11,173 nt of DNA from Candidatus Omnitrophota bacterium (GCA_023473405.1 JAMCZD010000033.1:1-11173), one strand, 5' to 3'; positions 1 to 7,921 are shown, counted from the stretch's first letter. The notes: generated by a model from the letters alone, not told the origin. Program-made: numbers and translations.

Positions 1-2
1 CG

Positions 3-113
3 TCCAAAGAGCCTTGGACCGGTGAGTTCGAGATCGATGGCTCGTCGAACATTACGGTCGTTCCCGGTCGTGTTGAATTGCTGAGTCCGAACCGCGGTCA
101 AACCACAGTCTAA
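3..113 (+). CDS. C-terminal end of an unidentified protein (5' partial)
   Basis: The frame starting at base 3 is open from the window edge to a TAA at 111-113, giving 36 residues that end in ...VELLSPNRGQTTV. The composition, with alternating polar and hydrophobic residues (EFEIDGSSNITVVPGRVELL), suggests a beta-rich C-terminus such as the last strands of a beta-sandwich. The family cannot be recognised from so little sequence. It is followed at once by a noncoding stretch with a strong inverted repeat, as expected after a gene end. It could be another secreted carbohydrate-active protein, given its neighbours, but that is only inference. A chance open frame of this length is also possible. 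Confidence 0.45.
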   Translation, partial: SKEPWTGEFEIDGSSNITVVPGRVELLSPNRGQTTV

Positions 114-140
114 TCCACCGTAACAAAGGACGAAGAGGTT

Positions 141-197
141 ACCACGGATTACGCGGATTTCACGGATAACTTACTGAGAATCCGCGTAATCCGTGGT
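141..197. repeat. Perfect 19-bp inverted repeat with 19-nt spacer
   Basis: The left arm at 141-159 (accacggattacgcggatt) is the exact reverse complement of the right arm at 179-197, with a 19-nt spacer at 160-178. The spacer itself carries a partial copy of the motif (cacggat). A transcript would fold into a very stable hairpin, 28 nt after the upstream stop codon at 111-113. There is no T-tract after the right arm, so it is not a textbook intrinsic terminator. Motifs of this kind (CACGGATTACGCGGATT) recur as dispersed intergenic repeats in verrucomicrobial and planctomycete genomes, as I recall. No second copy was seen in this window. Confidence 0.8.
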
Positions 198-289
198 GTG
201 AAACGGAAGCTCGGTGGTAATTCATCCAATCCAGCCCGTTTCGCATTGAATGCGCTCTTCGGTTCCGGTACATTCGCGCTGCTTAGCAA

Positions 290-1354
290 ATGAATACAAT
301 GTTGATGCTCAAGACAGTCAGGTCTACCGTGGCGTCATTCGCCTGCGCATGTCTGGTTGCCGCCGGATGGTGCGCAACCCGGGCCGATGAAGCCGAATCG
401 CCGGTTACCAACCGCGTCGCCCCCGCAAATCCGAAGCTGGTGAGATTGCCATTCGCTTTTCCTACCGGCATGGAGAACACCCCGGTCGTATTCAATGGCC
501 GTCCACTGCTGGTCGACAACCACCGCCCCGGCGGGTTCGAGGCCAAAGGCAAGGACGCGTATCTGTTCATCACGGACCTGACGACCGGTCAACAGGTGGC
601 GCGTTTTGGAAAAGGACATTCCTTCGTCAGCGCGTTCGTCAACGGCCAGGAGTTGAACGTCTTTGCCACTGAGTTCACCGATTTCGGCCGGGTGCTCAAC
701 ATGAAGAGCATCGACCGTTTTAGCACGACCGACTTGAAAAACTGGAAGCAGGAGTTGGCCATTGCCCGCGAAGGCCCCGAACAATTCTATAATTCATCAG
801 TCTGCCGCGATGACCAAGGCTATCTGATGGCTTACGAATCATGCGTGGGTAATATCTGGTCCTTTCGCTTTGCCCGGTCCAAGGACCTCGCACACTGGGA
901 GAAAGTTCCGGACCTGTACTACTCCGACGCGAAGGAACAAACGGTGTGCGCCAATCCGACGGTCCGCTATTTCGCGCCTTACTATTACGTGATGTACGGC
1001 ATCCACCGCTTCCGCGGAGGGCCCGGCGCGCGCTACCAGTATTTGCTGCCGGAGACCGCGTATGTCACCGTCGTGGCGCGGTCGAAGGACCTGGTCACGT
1101 GGGATTTGAGCCCAACGCGCGAGCCGATGCTCGATCCTGTTCAAGGCGAGGGGATCAACAATACCGACGCCGATTTGTTCGAGTTCGAGGGCAATACCTA
1201 TATTTACTATGCGACAGGCGACCAGGCCACGTGGGGAACGATCCGCGTGGCGATGTATGCCGGCCCGATGCAACAGTTGTTGGAGGCCTATTTCCCCGCC
1301 GGCGTGCCGATGGTCCAGTTCGATACCAGGCAACGGAAGTACATTTACCCGTGA
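290..1354 (+). CDS. Exported GH43/GH32-like beta-propeller glycosidase-type protein
   Basis: Encodes 354 residues. The N-terminus (about 1-32) has a basic patch, a hydrophobic stretch (VASFACACLVAAGW) and a plausible signal peptidase I site near ATRA-D, so the product is probably exported. The rest resembles five-bladed propeller glycosidases of the GH43/GH32 type. Motifs of the S-x-D-L-x-x-W kind typical of such blades occur three times: STTDLKNW (145-152), RSKDLAHW (196-203) and RSKDLVTW (264-271). A blade with conserved acidic residues follows, NTDADLFEFEGNTYIYYATG (291-310). The substrate and the three catalytic carboxylates cannot be assigned by eye. ATG 290 has no clear Shine-Dalgarno; ATG 299, in frame, is an alternative. 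The gene converges on the Asp-box gene across a 134-bp gap. It may be a non-catalytic or unclassified propeller. Confidence 0.75.
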   Translation: MNTMLMLKTVRSTVASFACACLVAAGWCATRADEAESPVTNRVAPANPKLVRLPFAFPTGMENTPVVFNGRPLLVDNHRPGGFEAKGKDAYLFITDLTTGQQVARFGKGHSFVSAFVNGQELNVFATEFTDFGRVLNMKSIDRFSTTDLKNWKQELAIAREGPEQFYNSSVCRDDQGYLMAYESCVGNIWSFRFARSKDLAHWEKVPDLYYSDAKEQTVCANPTVRYFAPYYYVMYGIHRFRGGPGARYQYLLPETAYVTVVARSKDLVTWDLSPTREPMLDPVQGEGINNTDADLFEFEGNTYIYYATGDQATWGTIRVAMYAGPMQQLLEAYFPAGVPMVQFDTRQRKYIYP

Positions 1355-1488
1355 CAGTGACCCGGGCCGGCTCGAAAAGAGGTGGCCGCGAAGAGTCTTG
1401 TTAGGCTTGAACTTCCACAAGCGGCCAATTTTATGGGCGTGCAACGCGCTCAAACCACCTGTGGAACAGGTTACGGTTGCCCCGCCGA

Positions 1489-2787
1489 TTACTTTGGCTT
1501 GATGAACAACACGTCTGCCTGCTGTATCCAACCCGTTCTCAAGTCCACCCGGAACCAACCTTCACCGTTCTTCTCGTGGAAGCGGGCAGGTGAGCGGCGA
1601 CCGCATTCTTTGAGGTCGTATTGAGCCCATGTCTTGCCCATATCCGTAGAAATAATGAATCCCGTGCTCAGCGGCGAGGCGGGGGCGCAATGGGCCGCAA
1701 GAATCACGCCATCCTGAATAATCATCGCCCCGGACTCGACCTGCGGATTGAACAGCAGCGTATGCTTCTCTGGATTGGTGATGTCCGACGGGGCGCACCG
1801 GAAGATGCCGCGGTCATCCCCCAGCGGCCCGTGCTCTTCACTGCTCGTGCCGTTGGCGTCGCTGATCCAGTAAATCTGCCCGTCCACAAAGTTGATCCCG
1901 CCGGATTTGTAGCGCGAGTTCGAATTCGTTGACATGAGGACCTTCCACTGCCAACGGTCATTCTTGGCGTCGTAGGTGCCGCGAAGCCAGTGGCACTCGT
2001 GCCCCGAACCGCGATCCAGGTCGCCCGTGCAGGCATAGAACGCGTCTTCCATGGGATTATACGCGACGGTGTGAACGTGACGGCAAATAAGCGGGTTGCG
2101 TGGATCGCCCAGGAGCACCCCGGTGCCGCCGCCGCCCGGAGAACCGTCGTCCCGGAAATCGGGATTTTGGCCGAAGGCATACGCGATTTTCACGGTGTGA
2201 CCTTGGTCGGTCGAATAGTAAATATTGACCGGCGTTGCCCCTCCCAAAACGTTGCAGTAATTCCCCCAGACCATCATCTCGGCTCCGTTCACGTCCCACG
2301 AGACAACGCCCGGGATCGTGTGGAAATACCAGCCTGGATTATCCGGGTTCCGCGGCGTGTGCGGGACATAATCCGAGCCGTCCTTGGCCTTCACCGTAAT
2401 CTGCCGGCAAGACTCGAGTTTATCGTCGCTGAGATAGAGTTTCGATCCCGTGGCGAAGAGAACGTTCCCATTCTTCAATATTTGGCTGAACGTGATGCGC
2501 CTGGCCTCCGGAAAGGAAAGACTGTGCGGCCAGGTATGGCCGTTGTTTTCCGACAGAAAAACCTTCCCGTCCGCATAAGCGAACGCCCTGTTCCCGCGCT
2601 GCGAGTCAATGTACCGCCCTGCCGGCTGCAAGCGATACCAGAAATGGCCTGTCGAATGGATGTCCGACGGGGAACCGATAGTGTCAGCGCACCGTCCTTT
2701 CGGACCAGGCAACATGATTCCGCCGGCGGTTGCCGTCATGGCAGCCAGGAACCGGCGCCGAGTAATTTGTTGTTGTTGCGTCATCAT
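1489..2787 (-). CDS. Tat-exported Asp-box (BNR/sialidase-like) propeller protein
   Basis: Encodes 432 residues. The N-terminus is a twin-arginine signal: ITRRRFLAAMTATAGG (8-23) followed by a hydrophobic run, indicating folded export by Tat. Three Asp-box motifs (S-x-D/N-x-G-x-T-W) mark sialidase-type propeller blades: SENNGHTW (79-86), STDQGHT (192-198) and STDMGKTW (380-387). The family covers sialidases and other exo-glycosidases as well as proteins with no known activity. The Arg triad and Tyr/Glu of true sialidases could not be placed with confidence, so the substrate is unknown. ATG 2787 is preferred because AAGGA lies 5 nt upstream; the adjacent ATG at 2784 is equally possible. It lies 62 bp downstream of hflC on the same strand and could be its distal operon partner, although the function is unrelated. 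Confidence 0.8.
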   Translation of the reverse strand: MMTQQQQITRRRFLAAMTATAGGIMLPGPKGRCADTIGSPSDIHSTGHFWYRLQPAGRYIDSQRGNRAFAYADGKVFLSENNGHTWPHSLSFPEARRITFSQILKNGNVLFATGSKLYLSDDKLESCRQITVKAKDGSDYVPHTPRNPDNPGWYFHTIPGVVSWDVNGAEMMVWGNYCNVLGGATPVNIYYSTDQGHTVKIAYAFGQNPDFRDDGSPGGGGTGVLLGDPRNPLICRHVHTVAYNPMEDAFYACTGDLDRGSGHECHWLRGTYDAKNDRWQWKVLMSTNSNSRYKSGGINFVDGQIYWISDANGTSSEEHGPLGDDRGIFRCAPSDITNPEKHTLLFNPQVESGAMIIQDGVILAAHCAPASPLSTGFIISTDMGKTWAQYDLKECGRRSPARFHEKNGEGWFRVDLRTGWIQQADVLFIKPK

Positions 2788-2792
2788 ATCAA

Positions 2793-2797
2793 TCCTT
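2793..2797 (-). promoter_or_regulatory. Ribosome binding site of the Asp-box gene
   Basis: On the minus strand the sequence CCAAGGATTGAT precedes ATG 2787, so AAGGA sits 5 nt before the first ATG and 8 nt before the second. This supports the start region chosen for the Tat signal. Confidence 0.55.
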
Positions 2798-2823
2798 GGG
2801 AGTACGCTTCACGTTGCCACGCA

Positions 2824-2842
2824 GCCGCGCTTCTCACGCGGC
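2824..2842 (-). other. GC-rich hairpin after hflC
   Basis: gccgcg (2824-2829) and cgcggc (2837-2842) can pair around a 7-nt loop, a few bases past the hflC stop codon at 2850-2852. No T-run follows in the minus direction, so this is at best a weak terminator or an RNA-stability element between hflC and the Asp-box gene. Confidence 0.3.
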
Positions 2843-2849
2843 AGGTCGG

Positions 2850-3794
2850 CTATGGATTCGCCTTTTGGAGGTAATGGTAGAATTCGCTCGAAGTGGTGAA
2901 TATGAACCAGTCGTTTGTGGAAAAGACCTTTTCATAGGTTTCCATGGTTCTCGAGAAGCGGTAGAATTCGCGCGCCGACGGCTTCTGATCGTAAGCGGCA
3001 GCATAGATCGCGGCGGCCTCCGCATCTGCCTTGCCTTTGATTTCCTGGGATTGCCGGAAAGCCTCGGATTCAATGGATTTTAATTCACGCTCTTTTTCGC
3101 CCGAAATCTTGGCTGCTTCACCCTGGCCCTCAGAGCGGTATTTATCGGCAATGCGCTTGCGTTCGGAGATCATGCGTTCGAAGATTTTCTTCTTCACGTC
3201 TTCCTCGTAATTCAGGCGTTTGAATCGGAGATCCAACAATTCGATGCCGAGACTTGAGAGTTGAGGGCTGGCATTGGCGAGGATGACTTTGGTGATTTTA
3301 TCGCGGCCGTAGGAGAAGGAGGAGAGGGTGTCCAAGGCTTCGCCGGCCTCGCTAGCGGTGGCGATGCGGTCATCCCGTTGTTGCGATCGAACCACATCCA
3401 CGAGGTCGTGATTGGCGATGGCGTTGCGGGTGACGCCATCCAGGATATCGTCCAGACGCGTTTGGGCGCCGGTTTCATCCTGCACCTTTTGAAAGAAGAG
3501 AAGGGGATCGTGGATGCGCCACCGCGCGTAGGTATCGATGGAGATGTAGCGTTTGTCCCGGGTCGGCACCTGGTTCGGATGGCCGTCCCATTCCAAAAAC
3601 CGTTTATCAAACGAATGAACCACCTGGATAAAAGGCACCTTGAACTTGATCCCGGGCTGGGCGATGGATTTTCCAATTGGTTTGCCGAACTCGGTAAGAA
3701 AGGCCTGCTCGGTTTCGGTGACTACGAAGGCCGAAGACAGGAAACCGATAGCGCCCAGCAACAGCAGAAGCAAGATAAGTCGGATGGGTTTCAT
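2850..3794 (-). CDS. hflC: HflC, SPFH-domain modulator of FtsH protease
   Basis: Encodes 314 residues, close to the usual HflC length. An N-terminal membrane anchor (about 4-24, LILLLLLLGAIGFLSSAF) is followed by the SPFH/band-7 domain, with TETEQAFLTEFGKPI (26-40), QPGIKFKVPFIQVVHSFDKR (46-65) and YISIDTYARWRIHDPL (83-98). The typical HflC stretch LLDLRFKRLNYEEDVKKKIF (186-205) and a charged, Ala-rich helical region (about 205-270) follow. In known bacteria HflC pairs with HflK in a large periplasm-facing membrane cage around FtsH and limits its degradation of membrane proteins. Its ATG overlaps the hflK stop codon (ATGA, 3791-3794) and no good Shine-Dalgarno is seen, pointing to translational coupling. 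Identification is firm. Confidence 0.95.
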   Translation of the reverse strand: MKPIRLILLLLLLGAIGFLSSAFVVTETEQAFLTEFGKPIGKSIAQPGIKFKVPFIQVVHSFDKRFLEWDGHPNQVPTRDKRYISIDTYARWRIHDPLLFFQKVQDETGAQTRLDDILDGVTRNAIANHDLVDVVRSQQRDDRIATASEAGEALDTLSSFSYGRDKITKVILANASPQLSSLGIELLDLRFKRLNYEEDVKKKIFERMISERKRIADKYRSEGQGEAAKISGEKERELKSIESEAFRQSQEIKGKADAEAAAIYAAAYDQKPSAREFYRFSRTMETYEKVFSTNDWFIFTTSSEFYHYLQKANP

Positions 3795-4786
3795 TTGGCT
3801 TGATTTTCAGGAGTTAAATTAAGCAACGGCAGAATGCCCGAAGCGCCCTCGTCAATCACAATTTTCCGGCCGGTCTGGTCCAGGACCGCTTCCATGGATT
3901 CGAGGAATATCCGCTGGCGCGTGACCTCGGGTGCCTTGGTGTATTCCTGGAATATCGAGTTGAACCGATCCGCCTCGCCCTTTGCCCGGTTGACCCGCTC
4001 CACGGCATAGCCCCGCGCCTCTTCGATGATCCGGTCGGCGTCGCCTTTGGCTTTGGGGATGACCTGGTTATACTCCTGGCGCGCCTGGTTGATGAGTTTT
4101 TCCTTTTCCTGCTGCGCCTGGTTGACTTCGTTGAAAGCCGGCTTGACTGATTCGGGTGGATTCACATCCTGAAGGATCACCTGGTCGATCACGATGCCCA
4201 TCTCGTATTGCCGGCATCGTTCCTGGAGCTCCACGCGGACCAGGTCCTCGATTGTCTTTCTCCCGGTCGTTATCACCTCGTTTATGGTTCGGTCGCCAAC
4301 GATCTCCCGCATCACCGCCTCGTTCATGTCATGGAACGTCTGGCCCAGATGCCGGACCTTGAACAGGTAATTCCGCGGATCGCTGATACGATACTGTGTG
4401 ACCCATTCAACATCGGCCACATTCAGGTCACCGGTAAGCATCTGGGACTCCTGCTCGTAGCCTTTGGCCGCGAATTGCGAGCGCACGCCGGCCTCAACGG
4501 TTCGAAAGCCGAACTCCTGTTTCAGTTGGCGCTTGACTGGGACCTTGTAGACCCGTTCCAAACCGATGGGCAGCTTGAAATGCAGGCCAGGTTCAACCGT
4601 CCGGTTATATTTGCCAAACCGAAGGATCACGCCGCTTTCTTCAGGCTCGATGGTAAACCACGAGCTGAAAAGCAGGATGCCCGCCAGGCTGATCACCACC
4701 AAGGCCGGAAGCACCCTAATGAATGCGGGCATTTCAAAACCCAATTGGCGCATTTGCCGTTCGAACTCTCCTGGGAAATTTGTCAT
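3791..4786 (-). CDS. hflK: HflK, SPFH-domain modulator of FtsH protease
   Basis: Encodes 331 residues from ATG 4786. A membrane segment (about 22-42, FIRVLPALVVISLAGILLFS) is followed by the band-7 domain with IEPEESGVILRFGKYNRTVE (46-65), PGLHFKLP, VEWVTQYRISDPRNYLF and MREIVGDRTINEVITTGR. Then come the HflK hallmark VILQDVNPPESVKPAFNEV and a long charged coiled-coil region (EKEKLINQARQEYNQVIPKA onward). The protein ends in a short GILPLLNL-type tail. It lacks the Gly/Asn-rich cytoplasmic N-terminus of the E. coli protein. An in-frame ATG at 4849 would add 21 residues, but these look unlike the family, and a candidate promoter would leave only a very short leader for it. Neither start has a strong Shine-Dalgarno. 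It is first in the hflKC pair. Confidence 0.94.
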   Translation of the reverse strand: MTNFPGEFERQMRQLGFEMPAFIRVLPALVVISLAGILLFSSWFTIEPEESGVILRFGKYNRTVEPGLHFKLPIGLERVYKVPVKRQLKQEFGFRTVEAGVRSQFAAKGYEQESQMLTGDLNVADVEWVTQYRISDPRNYLFKVRHLGQTFHDMNEAVMREIVGDRTINEVITTGRKTIEDLVRVELQERCRQYEMGIVIDQVILQDVNPPESVKPAFNEVNQAQQEKEKLINQARQEYNQVIPKAKGDADRIIEEARGYAVERVNRAKGEADRFNSIFQEYTKAPEVTRQRIFLESMEAVLDQTGRKIVIDEGASGILPLLNLTPENQAK

Positions 4787-4866
4787 TGGCTCAATCTTGT
4801 TTCGGCCACATTCCCCCTCACCCGCGGCTCGAGGAACCTGGTGGTCCATTGTTCATCGGAAGCTCC

Positions 4867-4896
4867 AATGTATCAATCAGTCATAGCTCTTTGCAA
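4867..4896 (-). promoter_or_regulatory. Candidate promoter for hflKC
   Basis: On the minus strand, TTGCAA (4891-4896) and TACATT (4867-4872) are separated by 18 nt. Each matches 4 of 6 positions of the sigma-70 consensus. It lies upstream of both candidate hflK starts, and the implied start of transcription fits ATG 4786 better than ATG 4849. Promoter consensus in this phylum is poorly defined, so this is only a candidate. The rest of the divergent intergenic stretch (4850-5133) shows no other clear signal. Confidence 0.25.
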
Positions 4897-5117
4897 GCCC
4901 TAATCCATGACCAGCGCGCGGGCACTCAGTCATAACGCGGGCGAACGAAATTTCTTCTGCTGAGGCGCCGTTTGTGTTGAAATGCGTCCGATAAGCAGTG
5001 TCAGAGCGCCCCGTGCCGGTTGGGTGGCACTGGATGTGCCTGTGTTGGTCGAGACGTGGGCGGAAAACGAAACATAACCAAAAACTGCGCGATGCGAACT
5101 CAGTTCACGCGAATAAA

Positions 5118-5123
5118 AAGGAA
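5118..5123 (+). promoter_or_regulatory. Ribosome binding site deciding the GH127-like gene start
   Basis: AAGGAA lies 10 nt before ATG 5134, in an A-rich leader. The ORF is open upstream to a TTG at 5020, but that stretch encodes no plausible signal peptide. ATG 5134 is followed directly by a classical one (MKTNRSTRAWLQCVLAMAF). Confidence 0.6.
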
Positions 5124-5133
5124 CAAATCAAAC

Positions 5134-7875
5134 ATGAAAACGAACAGGTCAACCAGGGCCTGGCTTCAGTGTGTGCTGGCCATGGCTTTTTTGCCGGTGG
5201 GTTTTGGCGGCTTCGTTCGAGCCGCAGATGCCCCCGCCACCATCCTGGCGCCGGCTAACACCACGGTATCGAATGCGGTTGTCCGGGTCAGAAGCATCGA
5301 CGACAGGCATAAAGACATCACCTATTCCGGCTCCGGTTGGACCACGTTTAATCCCGGGTCGGGCTGGTATAACGGAACCGCCAAATCCAGCACTGTCGCA
5401 AAGGCCTTTTTTGAATACGCCAACCCAAGCTGCACCCGTCTCAAATGGTTTTGCACCAAGAGCAACAGCCGGGGAAAAGCGGATGTCTACGTTGACGGGG
5501 TCCTTAAATCGACCGTCGATACCTACAGCGCAACGGACCAACCCACCTCGGCGGTGTTTGATTCGGGTGAACTCCCCCTTGGCAGGCATGCCCTCAAGGT
5601 GGTCGTGACTCACCAGAAAAGCGCTGCCGCCAGCGATTATTGGGTCGAGTGTGACAAGGTCGAAGTCGTGACCACCGAAACCCTGGCGGTGGCAACCCCG
5701 CAACCCGCCCCCACTCCCATTCCCGGCGCGGTCATCGTGAACGACAGCGATGGCTCGGTCCTGTGCTTTGGAAACTGGGAAACGGAGACCGACCGGGATG
5801 GATTCCACTCCCGTGATTACCACGCCTGCAATGTCCAGTACAATTACTGCGAGTTTAAATTCACAGGTTCCGCCGTCAGATGGTATGGCTCTAAAAACAA
5901 GGACCACGGTTTTGCGGATGTCTACCTGGATGGCGCCCTCCAGAAAACTGTCGATGCCTATAACCCAGCCTGGATTTGCAACGTCGTCCTCTTCGAGAAG
6001 ACCGGCCTGAGCGCGGGCCCGTGCCACACCCTGCGGATCGTGGTTCGAAAGGATAGAAACCCCAACGCCACCGATTGCTACCAGGACATCGACTGCTTCG
6101 AGGCAATTCAGCCGGTGAACTACGTCGAGGAAATTACCAAAGACATGCGGACCGAATACGCCCAGATCGAGAGCGGCGCCAAGCCCTATGCCCAGCCGGA
6201 CACATGGAAGCCCGTATCCTATGCCGCGCAATCCCCAACCACCGGCGTTTCCCTGCATGCCGGCGTCTTGAACGACGCCTTCCAACGTAATATCGATTAC
6301 CTAAACCACTGTTTCGCCAGCAAAACTTATTGCGACGGGCAGGGATGGTTCGGCTGGCTGCCCGCTTCCAATGAAGGCCGCTTGTTGCAGGGCGCCGCCA
6401 ATTCGCTGCGCTGGGGAGAAAGAGCCGACCTGCGCAACATTGTGGACACGGTGGTAAGCAGGATTCAGGCCCGTCAACGGGCGGATGGATACCATAACTA
6501 CTATCCCGAGAAGGATTCTTTTGCCTGCGAAACGGGCGGCAACAGTGAACGAAAAAATTACGACCGCGTCTTCTGGACCCGGGGCTTGCTCGATGCCGGC
6601 AGGGCGGGGAATGCGGCTGCGTATACCATCGTTCGCAAGTTTTACGACTGGTTCAATGGCTGTTCCTATCTGCCCAGGATGATTATCGGATGCAATTCGC
6701 CAAATGGATTCCCGGGCGGTCCGCTCGTGTATCTCTCCCCGGTCGGGACCAGCAAGGACTTGATCGTAAGTGAAAGATTCTTCGACCAGGAGTATTGGAT
6801 GAGGGAGCTGAGGAATCAGGAGCCGCTTTGCTTTACGTTTTACCCCGGTGAACGGCCGCACTGTTACGATCTGCTTGGATTGGAGGCCTATATCGATGAA
6901 TACCGCGCCACCGGCGCCCCAAAATACCTCGATACCGTCCTCGGGGGGTGGTCGATGTATAAGGATAACTTCGAGCACGTGGGCGGGACGACCGCCATCT
7001 GTGAAGCCAATGGACCCTATCCACCGAAATCCTACAAAATAACGACCGGTTGCACCGGGGAAACCTGCGGCAGCGTGTTCTGGGCGAACATCAACAGCCG
7101 GCTGATGCAGCTTTACCCCACTCGAGAGAAATACGCGAACGAGATTGAAAAGGAAATCTACAATGTCGTTCTCGCCTGCCAGGATGCGAAAGGATACATC
7201 CGGTATCACAATCGCCTCCATGGGACCAAGGATACTCCCCAATGCCAGGGCACCTGCTGCGAGTGCTCGGTGGTCGGCATGCTGGCCAAGCTGCCTGAAT
7301 ATATCTATTCCACAGATAAAGACGGCCTGTTTGTCAATTTATACGCGGCTTCAACGATTACATGGAACCAGGGCGGCAGCAGCGTGACCCTGACCCAGAC
7401 CACGAGTTTCCCAAACGCCGCCGATGTCACCTTGACCGTCGGCACGCCAACTCCCAAAGAAATGAATATCCGCATCCGGGTTCCGTCCTGGGCGGCAGAG
7501 AATATGGATATCAATGTAAATGGGAAACGCGCCGCAACCGCACGCCCGGGCAGCTACGCCTCCATCCGCAGGGAATGGGCGGACAACGACGTCGTCAGTT
7601 TCACCCTGCCGATGGGCTTCAAGACGATAAAATACACGGGACTGGACCAGGCGACGGACAACGTTGACCGTTATTTCCTGCTTAAGGGGCCTATCCTCCT
7701 GGCCCTCAACGATGCCAACGGCAGGATTCACGCGGATTCAGCAACCCTGCCGAGCCTCTTGACACCGGTCGAAGACAGCCCGCTCCACTATGAAGTCAAA
7801 GGGACCGCCTACCAGTATTTGCCTTATTGGCAGGTAACCAGCAACTTTACTTGCTTCCCCATGGTGCAGCCGTAA
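5134..7875 (+). CDS. Exported GH127-like (DUF1680) beta-L-arabinofuranosidase-type enzyme with two N-terminal modules
   Basis: Encodes 913 residues from ATG 5134. Signal peptide about 1-31. Two related beta-sandwich modules follow, at about 43-181 and 198-326, joined by a Pro-rich linker (PQPAPTPIPG). Each carries a matching core: ADVYVDGVLKSTVD (116-129) and ADVYLDGALQKTVD (261-274). The catalytic (alpha/alpha)6-type region spans about 335-735 and a beta-rich C-terminal region ends the protein. In the GH127 enzyme HypBA1, zinc is held by Glu338, Cys340, Cys417 and Cys418, with Cys417 the nucleophile. Here ETC (E643, C645) and CC (C708, C709) fit that pattern. The product is therefore likely a retaining arabinofuranosidase or relative acting outside the cytoplasm. 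The usual Asn after the CC pair and the HEhY-type helix motif seem altered (CCECS; NYDRVFWTRGLLDAG), so the substrate may differ. The protein is unusually Cys-rich. Confidence 0.85.
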   Translation: MKTNRSTRAWLQCVLAMAFLPVGFGGFVRAADAPATILAPANTTVSNAVVRVRSIDDRHKDITYSGSGWTTFNPGSGWYNGTAKSSTVAKAFFEYANPSCTRLKWFCTKSNSRGKADVYVDGVLKSTVDTYSATDQPTSAVFDSGELPLGRHALKVVVTHQKSAAASDYWVECDKVEVVTTETLAVATPQPAPTPIPGAVIVNDSDGSVLCFGNWETETDRDGFHSRDYHACNVQYNYCEFKFTGSAVRWYGSKNKDHGFADVYLDGALQKTVDAYNPAWICNVVLFEKTGLSAGPCHTLRIVVRKDRNPNATDCYQDIDCFEAIQPVNYVEEITKDMRTEYAQIESGAKPYAQPDTWKPVSYAAQSPTTGVSLHAGVLNDAFQRNIDYLNHCFASKTYCDGQGWFGWLPASNEGRLLQGAANSLRWGERADLRNIVDTVVSRIQARQRADGYHNYYPEKDSFACETGGNSERKNYDRVFWTRGLLDAGRAGNAAAYTIVRKFYDWFNGCSYLPRMIIGCNSPNGFPGGPLVYLSPVGTSKDLIVSERFFDQEYWMRELRNQEPLCFTFYPGERPHCYDLLGLEAYIDEYRATGAPKYLDTVLGGWSMYKDNFEHVGGTTAICEANGPYPPKSYKITTGCTGETCGSVFWANINSRLMQLYPTREKYANEIEKEIYNVVLACQDAKGYIRYHNRLHGTKDTPQCQGTCCECSVVGMLAKLPEYIYSTDKDGLFVNLYAASTITWNQGGSSVTLTQTTSFPNAADVTLTVGTPTPKEMNIRIRVPSWAAENMDINVNGKRAATARPGSYASIRREWADNDVVSFTLPMGFKTIKYTGLDQATDNVDRYFLLKGPILLALNDANGRIHADSATLPSLLTPVEDSPLHYEVKGTAYQYLPYWQVTSNFTCFPMVQP

Positions 7876-7882
7876 GTCGTGG
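7872..7882 (+). repeat. 11-nt direct repeat, copy 1, on the GH127-like stop codon
   Basis: gtaagtcgtgg covers the TAA stop at 7873-7875. An identical 11-mer recurs at 8899-8909 over the stop of the next gene, with ATC following in both after a single-base offset. The two copies bracket the downstream ORF. Confidence 0.5.
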
Positions 7883-7921
7883 CATCCAGTCAAATCCAAG
7901 CGCTGAAAGCCCGTCCCAGTC

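Noticed and set aside
242..254. Odd palindrome cgcattgaatgcg, resembling gccattgaatggc at 8968-8980, as a shared operator
   Set aside because: One copy is upstream of a gene, the other lies between two convergent gene ends, so a common regulatory role is unlikely; short enough for chance.
1457..1471. Hairpin acctgt-gga-acaggt between the convergent genes at 1354 and 1489, as a bidirectional terminator
   Set aside because: Only 6 bp with a 3-nt loop and no T-run on either side; too weak to call.
4787..4849. 21-residue N-terminal extension of HflK from ATG 4849
   Set aside because: The residues (MDHQVPRAAGEGECGR...) look unlike HflK proteins, and the candidate promoter leaves almost no leader; kept only as an alternative.
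5020..5133. TTG-initiated 38-residue extension of the GH127-like protein
   Set aside because: Non-ATG start, no Shine-Dalgarno, and it would bury the signal peptide; ATG 5134 has AAGGAA at a workable distance.
5149..6285. 378-residue minus-strand open frame opposite the GH127-like gene
   Set aside because: Shadow of a high-GC coding sequence; the plus strand holds the signal peptide and duplicated modules.
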